This document shows, one piece after another, positions 9,220-18,012 of a stretch of 64,000 nt of DNA; the first letter of the stretch is position 1, and each line of letters begins with the position of its first letter. Location of the stretch: NCBI GenBank assembly GCA_002862435.1, contig PKDC01000017.1, positions 45,251-109,250 on the forward strand, read 5' to 3'. The DNA comes from Pseudomonadota bacterium (GTDB taxonomy: Bacteria; Pseudomonadota; Gammaproteobacteria; UBA5335). Below the pieces are notes generated by a model. The model saw only the letters and a program-made list of their open reading frames with translations. It was not told the origin of the DNA and did no database searches. The position numbers and the translations under genes were made by a program.

Positions 9220-10110
9220 TCAAGGCGGCGTCCTGCTGGCCGTCGCCCGACGGGCGAATGCCACGATGTCTTTGTTGCGATCGGGCCAGTCGAGATGGCG
9301 CCCAGGGTGGCCGCAATAACGGGTTTCGCCGTCTGCGCTGCACCCCGACCAGACCAGACAGCCGTCTTGTTCTTCGCGGGGGGCGCCTTCGCAGCGGTTG
9401 CATTGCGCCCACCAATGGGCCGCTTCCCGGCCAAATCCGGGAAACAGGCGATCCCGATCCCCATGCAGAATCATCACCGGCAAAGGCGCCGAGCAGGATT
9501 CCCTGGCCAGATCCTCGCCCCGGATGCCGGCTGCGCTGGGAATGATGGCCGCCGGACGTGGCGCGATATCCGGTAAGAAAGCCAGCGCGCTGCTGATCGT
9601 CCCCCCATCCGAATGGCCCGTGTAGACCAGGCGATCCAGATCGATGCAATACCGATGGGCCACAGCCGGCGCGACATGAGCCAAGTCCCTGATCACGCCC
9701 TGCGTCAGCCCACGGCTACCGGCATAGGCCACGATGAAGCCTGCGGCGGTGGCCTCATGGGTCAAGCCCATGAAGCGTTCGCTCAGGGTGGGCCCGATCC
9801 CGGCGGGCGCAAACACGACCAGCAGTGGGTGGGCCCGCTTGGGATCGTAGTTTGCCGGAGCGCGGACACGGATCGGGATGCCGCCGGGGGTGCGCAGCTC
9901 TGCCGGGTCTGGATCTCTCGCACGGGGACCTGTCGGACAGGCTGTTGGCGTCTCCCCTGCATAGTCGTAGGGGGCTGAAACCAAGACATCGCCCCAGTGC
10001 AGGTGGGTGATGGCCAGCCAGGCCGGCAGGCCAATGAACAGCCCGCCCAACGTCAGCGCAATGATGGCAAGAGGCAGGTAGAAACGCCACGGCAAGCGGG
10101 GTCGGTTCAC
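9220..10110 (-). CDS. Polyhydroxybutyrate-depolymerase-like / alpha-beta hydrolase esterase
   Basis: 296 residues with an N-terminal membrane anchor or signal (about residues 8-30), so probably periplasmic or membrane-tethered. The nucleophile elbow GHSDGG is near residue 155. The acid (HGDRDRLFP) and the histidine (GHPGRHLDW) near the C-terminus complete a plausible Ser-Asp-His triad. Several cysteine pairs near the end suggest disulphides, as in secreted LpqC/PHB-depolymerase relatives. GTG start preceded by AAGGAAGG. Substrate not determinable: candidates include short polyesters and acylated sugars. Confidence 0.72.
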   Translation of the reverse strand: MNRPRLPWRFYLPLAIIALTLGGLFIGLPAWLAITHLHWGDVLVSAPYDYAGETPTACPTGPRARDPDPAELRTPGGIPIRVRAPANYDPKRAHPLLVVFAPAGIGPTLSERFMGLTHEATAAGFIVAYAGSRGLTQGVIRDLAHVAPAVAHRYCIDLDRLVYTGHSDGGTISSALAFLPDIAPRPAAIIPSAAGIRGEDLARESCSAPLPVMILHGDRDRLFPGFGREAAHWWAQCNRCEGAPREEQDGCLVWSGCSADGETRYCGHPGRHLDWPDRNKDIVAFARRATASRTPP

Positions 10111-10361
10111 GAAATCGCCTTCCTTGACGCGGTGATGATTCTTAAGTGTAGCGTGGCATCCGGATCGATCACATGCCTCTCCTCGCGAGCATGCGGGTAT
10201 GACGGCCCGCGCCACAGGGCGTTACGGCTCTTCCGGGGTGAGATGGCGCCGCATGGAGGGATCAAGACGGCGATTGCAGTGATCGAGGAAGATTCCCCCT
10301 CACGGCCGGGTGCCATGTGTTTAAGGCATTGCACGGCAGGTCACGGCAACGGAGGACGGAT
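10111..10361. other. Intergenic region between the esterase gene and mfd
   Basis: 251 bases separating the 3' end of mfd from the esterase start, both on the minus strand. It must hold the esterase promoter. A TACACT hexamer on the minus strand near 10145 could be a -10 element, but no convincing -35 is seen. No terminator hairpin with a T-run was found after mfd. Confidence 0.4.
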
Positions 10362-13300
10362 TTACACGTGAGCGGTGCGGGAGGCAGACGGTCTTTCCGG
10401 GGTCTGGGCAACGGGGGCGGGGGCAAGCAAGTCCAGCAGGGCGTTCACCTGCTCCAGACGGCTTTGGGGTTCGGCCATAGGCAGGGTGAAGCGCAGGGTC
10501 TCGGCGCCGTCGAGGCGATAGCGCTTGGGCTGCTGCTGGATCAAGGGCAGGATGCGGGCCGGATCGACGGGGGTCCTGGGGCCAAAGACGATGCGGCCGC
10601 TTTCGGCGCCGGCTTCCAGTTTGCGGATGCCCAGCGCCACGGCGCGCAGCTTGATTTCGGTCACGGCGAACAAATGCTTGGCCGGCGCGGGCAGCAGACC
10701 AAAGCGGTCGATCAGCTCGACCTGCAGGGCGCGCAGGGCGGCATCATCGCGGGCGCCGGCAATGCGTTTGTAGAGTATCAGGCGCAGATCCACATCGGGG
10801 ATATAGGTCTCCGGCAACAGGGCGGGCAGGCGCAGCTCTACCAAGGGCCCCGGCTCGGCGCTGCCGTCGAGAGCGGGAATCTCGCCACGCTTCAAGGCCG
10901 CCACGGCCCGCTCCAACAGTTCGCTGTAAAGCCCGAAGCCGACTTCCTGAATGTGACCGCTCTGGCCTTCGCCCAGCAATTCCCCGGCCCCACGGATTTC
11001 CAGGTCCTGGGTGGCCAGGCTGAAGCCGCTGCCCAGCGCGCCGAGGGTTTCGAAGGCGTCCAGGCGCTTGACGGCGTCGGCCGTCATGGCCTTGCGCGGT
11101 GGCACGATCAGGTAGCAGTAGGCGCGATGGTGGGAGCGGCCCACGCGCCCGCGCAACTGGTGCAACTGGGCGAGGCCGAAATGGTCAGCGCGGTGGATCA
11201 GAATGGTATTGGCGGTGGGAATGTCGATGCCGCTTTCGATGATGGTGGTGCAGACCAGCACATTGGCGCGGCGGTGGTAGAAATCCAGCATCACCTGTTC
11301 CAGTTCCCGCTCCGGCATCTGGCCGTGGGCGATGAGGATGCGTGCGTCGGGCAACAGCCCCCCTAAGCGCTCGGCGATTTTCTGGATGTCCTGCACCTCG
11401 TTGTGCACGAAGAACACCTGGCCGCCGCGCTTGATTTCGCGCAGGCAGGCCTCCTGGATCAGGGCATCATTCCATTCGTTGGAAAAGGTTTGCACGGCCA
11501 AGCGCTCCACCGGCGGGGTGGCGATGATGGATAAGTCGCGCAGCCCGGCCAGGCTCATGTTGAGCGTGCGCGGAATGGGCGTGGCAGTGAGGGTGAGCAG
11601 ATCCACCTCGGCACGCAACTGCTTGAGGCGCTCCTTGTGGCGCACGCCGAAGCGGTGTTCCTCATCGACGATGACCAGCCCCAGACTCTTGAAGCGCACA
11701 TCGCTGCCGAGCAGCTTATGGGTGCCGATGATGATGTCGACCTGGCCCTCGGCCATGGCGGCCATGGCGATCTTCTGTTCCTTGGGGCTGCGCATGCGGG
11801 AGAGTCCTTCCACCCGGACCGGCCAGTCGGCAAAGCGGTCGCGGAAATTGCGGTAGTGCTGCTCGGCCAGCAGGGTGGTGGGCACCAGGATCGCCACTTG
11901 GCGGCCGCCGTGTACTGCGACGAAGGCGGCCCGCATGGCGACTTCCGTCTTGCCGAAGCCGACATCGCCGCACACCACCCGGTCCATGGGCGTGGGGCCG
12001 GTCAGGTTGGCGATGACCGCGTCGATGGCCTGGAGCTGATCGGCGGTTTCCTCAAACGGGAACGCTGCCGCGAACTGGTGATAGGCCACGGCGTCGAACG
12101 CCACCGGCGTGCGGCGCTGGGCGGCGCGGCGGGCCTGGACTTCCAGTAGTTCGGCGGCCACGTCATGGGCGCGCTGGGCGGCCTTGCGGCGCGCCTTGTC
12201 CCACTGGTCCGAGCCCAGTCGATGGAGCGGGGCGTTCTCGGGATCGGCGCCGGTGTAGCGGCTGACGAGATGCAGGGTGGAAACCGGGACGTAGAGCTTG
12301 TCGCCGCCGGCGTATTCCAGGACCAGGAATTCAGCGGTCATCCCGCCGGTATCGATGATCTGCAGTCCCTGGTAGCGGCCGACGCCGTGTTCCTCGTGGA
12401 CCACCGGGGCGCCTGGGCGCAGATCGGCCAGATCGCGGATGATGGTGGCCGGATCGCGGGATACCCGCTTGCGGGAACGCTGGCGCGGGCGTTCACCGGA
12501 GAGCTGGCTTTCGCTGATGACGGCGAGATCCGGCAGCAGCAGGCCCCGTTCCAGGGGCGCCACGGTGATGGCGAGATTCATCGTGCCCGCATGGAACGCG
12601 GACCAGTCGGCGCAGGGCTCGGGTTTCAGGCCCAGCGGGCGCAACTGATCCAGCAGCGCCTCTCGCTGGCCGGGCGATTCCGCCGCGAGCAGCACCCGCC
12701 CGTCAAAGTCCTGGATGAACCGAACCAATCCCTCCAATGGGCGCTGGGCATGGGGATTGAGGTGCAGGGCCAGGGGCGGCAGGGCGTGCAGGGGTTGTTC
12801 GGCGGCGCTGTCGTCGGCCGCATCCTCGGCCAGATGGATCCGCGCGAAGCCCTGCCAGCCGGCGGCCAGTTCCGCCAGTGACACAAACATGGCTTCGGGC
12901 GACAGCAACGGCCGCTCGATATCATGGCGGCGCTGCTCATGGCGGGTCTGGATCTGTTCCCATGCCCCCTGCAAGGCCGCTTCGGCGCCTGCGTCCAGGA
13001 CCACGGTGCTGCCCGCGGGCAGGTAATCGAACAGGGTCGCGGTCTGGTCGAAAAACAGCGGCAGGTAATATTCGATACCGCCAGGCGTGTTGCCCTCGCT
13101 GACTTCCCGATAGATCAGGCTCTTCTGGGGGTTTCCCTCGAAACGGACGCGATAGCGCTGGCGGAATTGGCGGATTGCCTCTTCATCGAGCGGGAATTCC
13201 CGTGCCGGCAGGATGCGGACTTCCTTGATGACATCCTGCGAACGCTGGGTCTGCGGATCGAAAGGCCGGATGGTATCGACCTCATCGTCCAGGAGATCAA

Positions 13301-13841
13301 TGCGGTAGGGCACGGTGCTGCCCATGGGGAACAGGTCCATCAGCGAGCCGCGCAGGGCGAATTCGCCATGCTCCATCACCTGGGCCACGGCCCGGTAACC
13401 GGCGGCTTCCAGCCGCGCCCGCAGGGCATGGGGATCCAGTCGCTCACCGGCGCGCAGGATCAGGCTGTGGCCAGTCACGAAGGCTGGGGGTGGCAAGCGC
13501 TGAAGCAAGGTGTTGGCCGGCACCACCACCAGACCGGCCTTCAGGTCGGGCAGGCGGTAGAGGGTTTCGATGCGCCGCGACAGGATGTCCTGATGGGGCG
13601 AAAACACATCGTAGGGCAGGGTTTCCCAGTCCGGAAAATGCAGCACGGCCGCGCCGTCTGGGCCGGCATAGAAAGCCAGCTCGGCTTCCAGGCGCTCGGC
13701 GGCGCGGGCGTCGGCCGCGATGATCAGCAACGGACCCGGCCGGCTGCGAGCCAGATCCGTGATCCATAACGCGCCGGCGCTACCGGGGAGGGCGCCGATG
13801 CGGCGTTCCGTAACTGTTGGGAGCGATTGCTTCGACGCCAT
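10362..13841 (-). CDS. mfd: Transcription-repair coupling factor Mfd
   Basis: 1159 residues, the standard length. Mfd removes RNA polymerase stalled at DNA lesions and recruits UvrA. The N-terminal UvrB-homology modules (to about residue 340) are followed by the RNA-polymerase-interacting domain (about 470-550, VHEEHGVGRYQGL). The RecG-like translocase comes next: Walker A GDVGFGKTEVAMRAA (about 625), DEEH box IVDEEHRFGVRHKE (about 725), and motif VI QLRGRVGRSHHRAY (about 900). A C-terminal TRCF domain starts around 1000. It begins 14 bases after the DAHP synthase gene on the same strand, so the two are probably co-transcribed. Confidence 0.97.
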   Translation of the reverse strand: MASKQSLPTVTERRIGALPGSAGALWITDLARSRPGPLLIIAADARAAERLEAELAFYAGPDGAAVLHFPDWETLPYDVFSPHQDILSRRIETLYRLPDLKAGLVVVPANTLLQRLPPPAFVTGHSLILRAGERLDPHALRARLEAAGYRAVAQVMEHGEFALRGSLMDLFPMGSTVPYRIDLLDDEVDTIRPFDPQTQRSQDVIKEVRILPAREFPLDEEAIRQFRQRYRVRFEGNPQKSLIYREVSEGNTPGGIEYYLPLFFDQTATLFDYLPAGSTVVLDAGAEAALQGAWEQIQTRHEQRRHDIERPLLSPEAMFVSLAELAAGWQGFARIHLAEDAADDSAAEQPLHALPPLALHLNPHAQRPLEGLVRFIQDFDGRVLLAAESPGQREALLDQLRPLGLKPEPCADWSAFHAGTMNLAITVAPLERGLLLPDLAVISESQLSGERPRQRSRKRVSRDPATIIRDLADLRPGAPVVHEEHGVGRYQGLQIIDTGGMTAEFLVLEYAGGDKLYVPVSTLHLVSRYTGADPENAPLHRLGSDQWDKARRKAAQRAHDVAAELLEVQARRAAQRRTPVAFDAVAYHQFAAAFPFEETADQLQAIDAVIANLTGPTPMDRVVCGDVGFGKTEVAMRAAFVAVHGGRQVAILVPTTLLAEQHYRNFRDRFADWPVRVEGLSRMRSPKEQKIAMAAMAEGQVDIIIGTHKLLGSDVRFKSLGLVIVDEEHRFGVRHKERLKQLRAEVDLLTLTATPIPRTLNMSLAGLRDLSIIATPPVERLAVQTFSNEWNDALIQEACLREIKRGGQVFFVHNEVQDIQKIAERLGGLLPDARILIAHGQMPERELEQVMLDFYHRRANVLVCTTIIESGIDIPTANTILIHRADHFGLAQLHQLRGRVGRSHHRAYCYLIVPPRKAMTADAVKRLDAFETLGALGSGFSLATQDLEIRGAGELLGEGQSGHIQEVGFGLYSELLERAVAALKRGEIPALDGSAEPGPLVELRLPALLPETYIPDVDLRLILYKRIAGARDDAALRALQVELIDRFGLLPAPAKHLFAVTEIKLRAVALGIRKLEAGAESGRIVFGPRTPVDPARILPLIQQQPKRYRLDGAETLRFTLPMAEPQSRLEQVNALLDLLAPAPVAQTPERPSASRTAHV

Positions 13842-13855
13842 GCGGGGAGTGCGCT

Positions 13856-14971
13856 TCAGGCCGTGACGCGACGCTGCAGGGCGCGGCGTTGCGCATAGGC
13901 CTCGCGGGCGATCCGGACATCTTCCAGGAAGATGGGCAGTTCCTGCAGGGTCAGGGCCTGGGCCCCATCCACCAGCGCCTTGGCCGGGTCAGGATGGAAG
14001 TCCACCAGCACCAGATTGGCGCCGGCGATGATCCCCTGGGCGGTGGCGTGAAAGACATCCAGGATCCCATCGGGACCGGCATGGCGGGTGCCCACGGAAT
14101 GGGAGGGGTCGATGCCCACCGGCATGCGCGTGAGTCGCTTGACCACCGGCACATGGCCGAAATCCAGCAGGTTGCGGTGGGGATCGCCCATATGGGACTT
14201 GAGGCCGCGGAGACAGAAAATGACGTTGCGGTTGCCTTCGCTGGCGAGGTATTCGCCCGCGTTCAGCGATTCGTCCAGGGTGATGCCGAAGCCGCGCTTG
14301 AGCAGCACCGGCATGTCCCGCTGCCGACCGGCGGCTTTGAGCAGCTCGAAATTCTGCGTGTTGCGCGTGCCGATCTGGAGCATCACGCCGGTAGGGTGGC
14401 CGGTGCGCGCCAGGGCGTCCTGGATTTCCTCGATGTGGGCCTCGCGGGTGATTTCCATGGCGATTACCCGGATGCCATATTTTCCCGCCAGCTCGAACAC
14501 CCAGGGCAGGCACGCCGCCCCATGGCCCTGGAAGGCATAGGGATTGGTGCGCGGCTTGTAGGCGCCCATGCGGGTGCAGACCTGACCGTTATCGCGCAGG
14601 GCGCGCATCATGCGCTCCACATGCTCGGGGGTGTCCACCGCGCACAGGCCAGCCAGCACATGCAGCGTGTCCTGCCCGAATTGCACGCCGTTGTAGATGA
14701 ATTCACTGGGCCGGCTGTCGTCCCGATGGCGCCCCAGGATGCGGTAGGACTCGGATACCCGCACCACCCGATCCACGCCCGGCAGCACGGCCATTTCGGC
14801 TTCCTCCAGGGCGGCGGTCTGGCCGATCAGGTAGATTTCGGTGAGGACCTGCTGGGCGCCTTTCTCCTGGTGCACCCGCCACTGGATGCCGGGCAGTGCG
14901 TCCAGGCGCTCGGCAAGATCCGCGAACACCGGGCTTTCGGGAACGACTTCGGGTTGCAGGATTAGAATCAT
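13856..14971 (-). CDS. aroF: 3-deoxy-7-phosphoheptulonate (DAHP) synthase, type I-beta
   Basis: 371 residues. It condenses phosphoenolpyruvate and erythrose-4-phosphate, the first step of the shikimate pathway. An N-terminal ~90-residue ferredoxin-like module (MILILQPEVVP..., ending at VVRVSESYRILGR) precedes the barrel. Core motifs are GAYKPRTNPYAFQG (about residue 140), LLKRGFGITLDE and GIDPSHSVGTRH. This is the KDO8P-synthase-like I-beta class (Thermotoga type), in which the N-terminal module gives aromatic amino-acid feedback, unlike the AroFGH class of enteric bacteria. ATG 14971 is preferred over an in-frame TTG 36 bases upstream. Confidence 0.9.
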   Translation of the reverse strand: MILILQPEVVPESPVFADLAERLDALPGIQWRVHQEKGAQQVLTEIYLIGQTAALEEAEMAVLPGVDRVVRVSESYRILGRHRDDSRPSEFIYNGVQFGQDTLHVLAGLCAVDTPEHVERMMRALRDNGQVCTRMGAYKPRTNPYAFQGHGAACLPWVFELAGKYGIRVIAMEITREAHIEEIQDALARTGHPTGVMLQIGTRNTQNFELLKAAGRQRDMPVLLKRGFGITLDESLNAGEYLASEGNRNVIFCLRGLKSHMGDPHRNLLDFGHVPVVKRLTRMPVGIDPSHSVGTRHAGPDGILDVFHATAQGIIAGANLVLVDFHPDPAKALVDGAQALTLQELPIFLEDVRIAREAYAQRRALQRRVTA

Positions 14972-15102
14972 GAGCGAGGCGACCGGATCGGGGAGGGAAG
15001 CGGGCAATTATACGGCAGCGACGCGCTTCCCGCTGCGCGGGCGGCAGGCCGGATCAGTAGCGGGCCGCCATGCGCCAAGGCTATTTCAGGCCGCCAGTCG
15101 CC

Positions 15103-15990
15103 TCAATCGCGAAAGCGGCGCGTCAGATCGCCGTAGGCCTCGATGCGCCGGTCGCGCAGGAACGGCCAGATGCGCCGCACCTGTTCACTATGGTCCAGAT
15201 CCAGCGTCGCGCTCAGGATCTCGGGCACCGCGGTTCCGGCCTGGGCAAGGATTTCGCCCTGGGGGCCGGCGATGAAGCTGCTGCCCCAGAAGCCAATACC
15301 CGCGCTGTGCGCCGAGGGGTCGGCTTCTTGGCCCACCCGGTTGCAGGCCAGTACAGGCACTCCGTTCGCCACGGCATGGGCGCGCTGGATGGTGATCCAC
15401 GCATCGCGCTGGCGGGATTGCTCATCGGCCGGATCGTCCGGATTCCAGCCGATGGCGGTGGGGTAGAGCAGCAATTCCGCACCGGCCAGGGCCATGAGCC
15501 GCGCCGCTTCCGGGTACCACTGATCCCAGCACACCAGCACCCCGAGCCGACCCACGGCCGTATCAATGGGGGTGAATCCCAAATCGCCCGGCGTGAAATA
15601 AAACTTTTCATAGAACCCTGGATCGTCCGGGATGTGCATCTTGCGGTAGCGGCCGGCAAGGCGGCCATCGGCGTCCAGCACCACCGCGGTGTTGTGGTAA
15701 AGACCCGGCGCCCGCCGCTCGAACAGCGAGGCCACGATCACCACGCCCAGTTCCCGCGCCAATGTGCCCAATTGTTCGGTGCTGGGGCCGGGGATGGATT
15801 CCGCCAGATCGCACAGGGCGGGGTCCTCGACCTGGCAGAAATAGAGCGTGTTGTGCAGTTCCTGCAGCAACACCAGGCGCGCGCCGCCCGCTGCCGCTCG
15901 ACGGATGTCATCCATCTGGGTGGTGAGGTTGGCGACGGGATCCTCCCCGCAGCGCTGCTGCACCAGGGCAACATTCAATGAGCGGCTCAT
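15103..15990 (-). CDS. aguB: N-carbamoylputrescine amidase
   Basis: 295-residue nitrilase-superfamily enzyme that releases CO2 and ammonia from N-carbamoylputrescine to give putrescine. The Glu-Lys-Cys triad is visible as E44 (LLQELHN), K117 (YRKMHIPDD) and C154 (VLVCWDQWYPE). The PGFYEKFYFTPGD segment and CWDQWYPEAARL are characteristic of AguB rather than of generic omega-amidases. ATG 15990 is used; an upstream in-frame TTG at 16032 lacks support. Agmatine deiminase (AguA), its usual partner, is not in the window. Confidence 0.9.
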   Translation of the reverse strand: MSRSLNVALVQQRCGEDPVANLTTQMDDIRRAAAGGARLVLLQELHNTLYFCQVEDPALCDLAESIPGPSTEQLGTLARELGVVIVASLFERRAPGLYHNTAVVLDADGRLAGRYRKMHIPDDPGFYEKFYFTPGDLGFTPIDTAVGRLGVLVCWDQWYPEAARLMALAGAELLLYPTAIGWNPDDPADEQSRQRDAWITIQRAHAVANGVPVLACNRVGQEADPSAHSAGIGFWGSSFIAGPQGEILAQAGTAVPEILSATLDLDHSEQVRRIWPFLRDRRIEAYGDLTRRFRD

Positions 15991-16211
15991 GGGCGTGGTC
16001 CAACAAGGTGGGTAGACCGGAAATTCTAGCAAAATGAAGTAACAGCGCGATTGAACGCGGTTTCATGATGAAAGTGGGGTTGGGCATCGGACCCGGTTAC
16101 GCATTACAGCTGGCAAATGATCTGGCCGATCACTATGGTTGAAGGCGATCGCAACGCGATTCCGTGGGCATCGGTACGGACGCATGAACACAGGATCTTC
16201 AAGGAGGAACG

Positions 16212-17762
16212 ATGGCGGCTAAGACGGGATTCTGGGCCATTGCCCAGACGCAGCCTGAAAAAACGGCGCTGGTGGCGGACGATGGTCAGGCAATGAGCTT
16301 TGGCGAGCTCGATGAACGGGTCAACCGCCTGTCTCACGGCTTGCGCGCCCTGGGGTTGCAGTATCGCGATGGCATCGCGATGTTGATGCACAACGACCCC
16401 GTGTGGATCGAGGCCTTTCTGGCGGCGCACCAGATTGGCCTGTACCTGACGCCCATCAACTACCATCTGACCGGCCCCGAAGTGGCCTACATCATCGGCA
16501 ATTGCGAGGCCAAGGTGTTCATCGCCCATGAGCGCCATGCGGCTGTGGCCCTCAAGGCGGTGGAGGAGCTGGGCTACGACCGCTCACGCTGCTTTGCGGT
16601 AGGAAAAATCCCCGGGTTTCGTGATTACGAGGCGTTTCTGGCGGAGCATCCCGCCACCGCCCCCGAGGATCGCCAGGCGGGGACCCTGATGCTCTATACC
16701 TCGGGTACCACAGGCCGACCCAAGGGAGTGCGGCGCCCCTTGATGCCGGGCAATCCCGATGTGGTGGCCAGTCTGGCCGGCATGCTGGGCGCCCTGTTCC
16801 AGCTCAAGTCCGGCGCGGGCGTCCATCTGGTGACCGGCCCGCTCTATCACGCCGCTCCTGGCGGTTTTGGCACCGCTTCCCTGCATCTGGGGCACAGCTT
16901 GGTGCTGGTGGACCGCTGGGATGCCGAAGACACCCTGCGCCGGATCGAGCGCGAGCGGGTGACCTCCACCCATATGGTGCCCACCATGTTCCATCGCCTG
17001 CTGGCGTTGCCCGATGCGGTCAAGCGACGCTATGACGTGTCCAGCCTGCAGGCGGTAATCCATGGCGCCGCGCCCATCGGCGTCGAGTCCAAGAAGGCGC
17101 TGATCGACTGGTGGGGCCCCGTGATCTTTGAATATTACGGCGCTACCGAAGGGGGCGGAACCATCGCCAATTCAGCGGACTGGCTCAAGAAGCCAGGGAC
17201 GGTGGGCAAACCCTGGCCCGGTACGGAAATCCGCATCTTTGACGATGCGGGCCAGCCCGTGCCTGCCGGTCAGCCGGGCAATGTCTACATGAAATCCATG
17301 ATTGGGGAGTTTGAATACTACAAGGACCCGGCCAAGACGCAGGAAAGCCGCCATGGGGAATTGTTCACCGTGGGCGATATCGGCTATCTGGATGAAGAGG
17401 GCTGGCTGTTTCTGTGCGACCGGGCCAAGGACCTGATCATTGCGGGTGGCGTCAATATCTATCCGGCGGAGATCGAGAAGGTGCTCATGGAACATCCCAA
17501 GGTGGCCGATGCGGCCGTGTTCGGGATTCCCAACGAGGAGTGGGGCGAGGAGGTGAAAGCCGTGATCCAAGCGGCCGACGGGGTGGAGCCGGGCCCGGCG
17601 CTGGCTGAGGAACTGCTGCGGTTCGCCACCGAACGCCTCGCCCGTTTCAAACTGCCGCGGTCGATTGATTTCATCGCCGAACTGCCGCGCCTGGATACCG
17701 GCAAGCTGTACAAGCGCTACTTGCGTGATCCTTACTGGGAGGGCAGAGATCGGAAGATTTGA
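16212..17762 (+). CDS. Fatty acyl-CoA synthetase (AMP-binding, FadD-like)
   Basis: 516 residues of the ANL superfamily, which activates a carboxylic acid to its acyl-CoA via an acyl-adenylate. The P-loop is LMLYTSGTTGRPKGV (about residue 157), the A5 motif is FEYYGATEGGG (about 298) and the hinge motif is DLIIAGGVNIYP (about 412). The C-terminal catalytic lysine is in RLDTGKLYKR. GGAGG lies six bases before the ATG. It is the gene just upstream of the copper monooxygenase operon (250 bp, same strand), which suggests activation of the acid made from a hydroxylated hydrocarbon. Chain length cannot be read from sequence. Confidence 0.9.
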   Translation: MAAKTGFWAIAQTQPEKTALVADDGQAMSFGELDERVNRLSHGLRALGLQYRDGIAMLMHNDPVWIEAFLAAHQIGLYLTPINYHLTGPEVAYIIGNCEAKVFIAHERHAAVALKAVEELGYDRSRCFAVGKIPGFRDYEAFLAEHPATAPEDRQAGTLMLYTSGTTGRPKGVRRPLMPGNPDVVASLAGMLGALFQLKSGAGVHLVTGPLYHAAPGGFGTASLHLGHSLVLVDRWDAEDTLRRIERERVTSTHMVPTMFHRLLALPDAVKRRYDVSSLQAVIHGAAPIGVESKKALIDWWGPVIFEYYGATEGGGTIANSADWLKKPGTVGKPWPGTEIRIFDDAGQPVPAGQPGNVYMKSMIGEFEYYKDPAKTQESRHGELFTVGDIGYLDEEGWLFLCDRAKDLIIAGGVNIYPAEIEKVLMEHPKVADAAVFGIPNEEWGEEVKAVIQAADGVEPGPALAEELLRFATERLARFKLPRSIDFIAELPRLDTGKLYKRYLRDPYWEGRDRKI

Positions 17763-17811
17763 TCGTCCGTGCGAATGGCAAAACCCTTAGAAAATAAAGG
17801 CTAAAAGCCTA

Positions 17812-17840
17812 TTGAACGACCGTTTAATTTGGCGTATACA
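17812..17840 (+). promoter_or_regulatory. Sigma-70-type promoter of the copper monooxygenase operon
   Basis: TTGAAC at 17812-17817 and TATACA at 17835-17840 are separated by exactly 17 bases, a near-consensus pair. Predicted transcription start is near 17847, giving a leader of about 165 bases before the first ATG at 18013. A short inverted repeat (AGGCT-AAA-AGCCT) lies just upstream and could weakly separate the operon from the acyl-CoA synthetase gene. Confidence 0.65.
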
Positions 17841-17847
17841 GGAGGTA

Positions 17848-17875
17848 GGGACGCTGGATTCATCTCCAGAATCCC
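17848..17875 (+). promoter_or_regulatory. Stem-loop at the predicted 5' end of the monooxygenase mRNA
   Basis: GGGA (17848-17851) pairs with TCCC (17872-17875) and CTGGA (17854-17858) with TCCAG (17865-17869), with a two-base internal loop and a six-base hairpin loop. It begins at the predicted first transcribed base, where such structures protect mRNA from 5'-end-dependent decay. No T-run follows, so it is not a terminator. Confidence 0.45.
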
Positions 17876-18012
17876 AGATAAACATCATCGGGAGCGAGGT
17901 GCGCGGCTTCAACCCGTGATGAACCTGAAGTGAACCAAGGGGCAAAGACCCCCATGCCGGCAAATGTGGGCTTGCCCGCCGCCGGTCCATCGCAACAAGA
18001 GGAGACACAACC

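Noticed and set aside
16065..16142. 25-codon open frame (MMKVGLGIGPGYALQL...) upstream of the acyl-CoA synthetase
   Set aside because: No clear ribosome site, and too short to judge. It could be a leader peptide or a remnant, but nothing supports a call.
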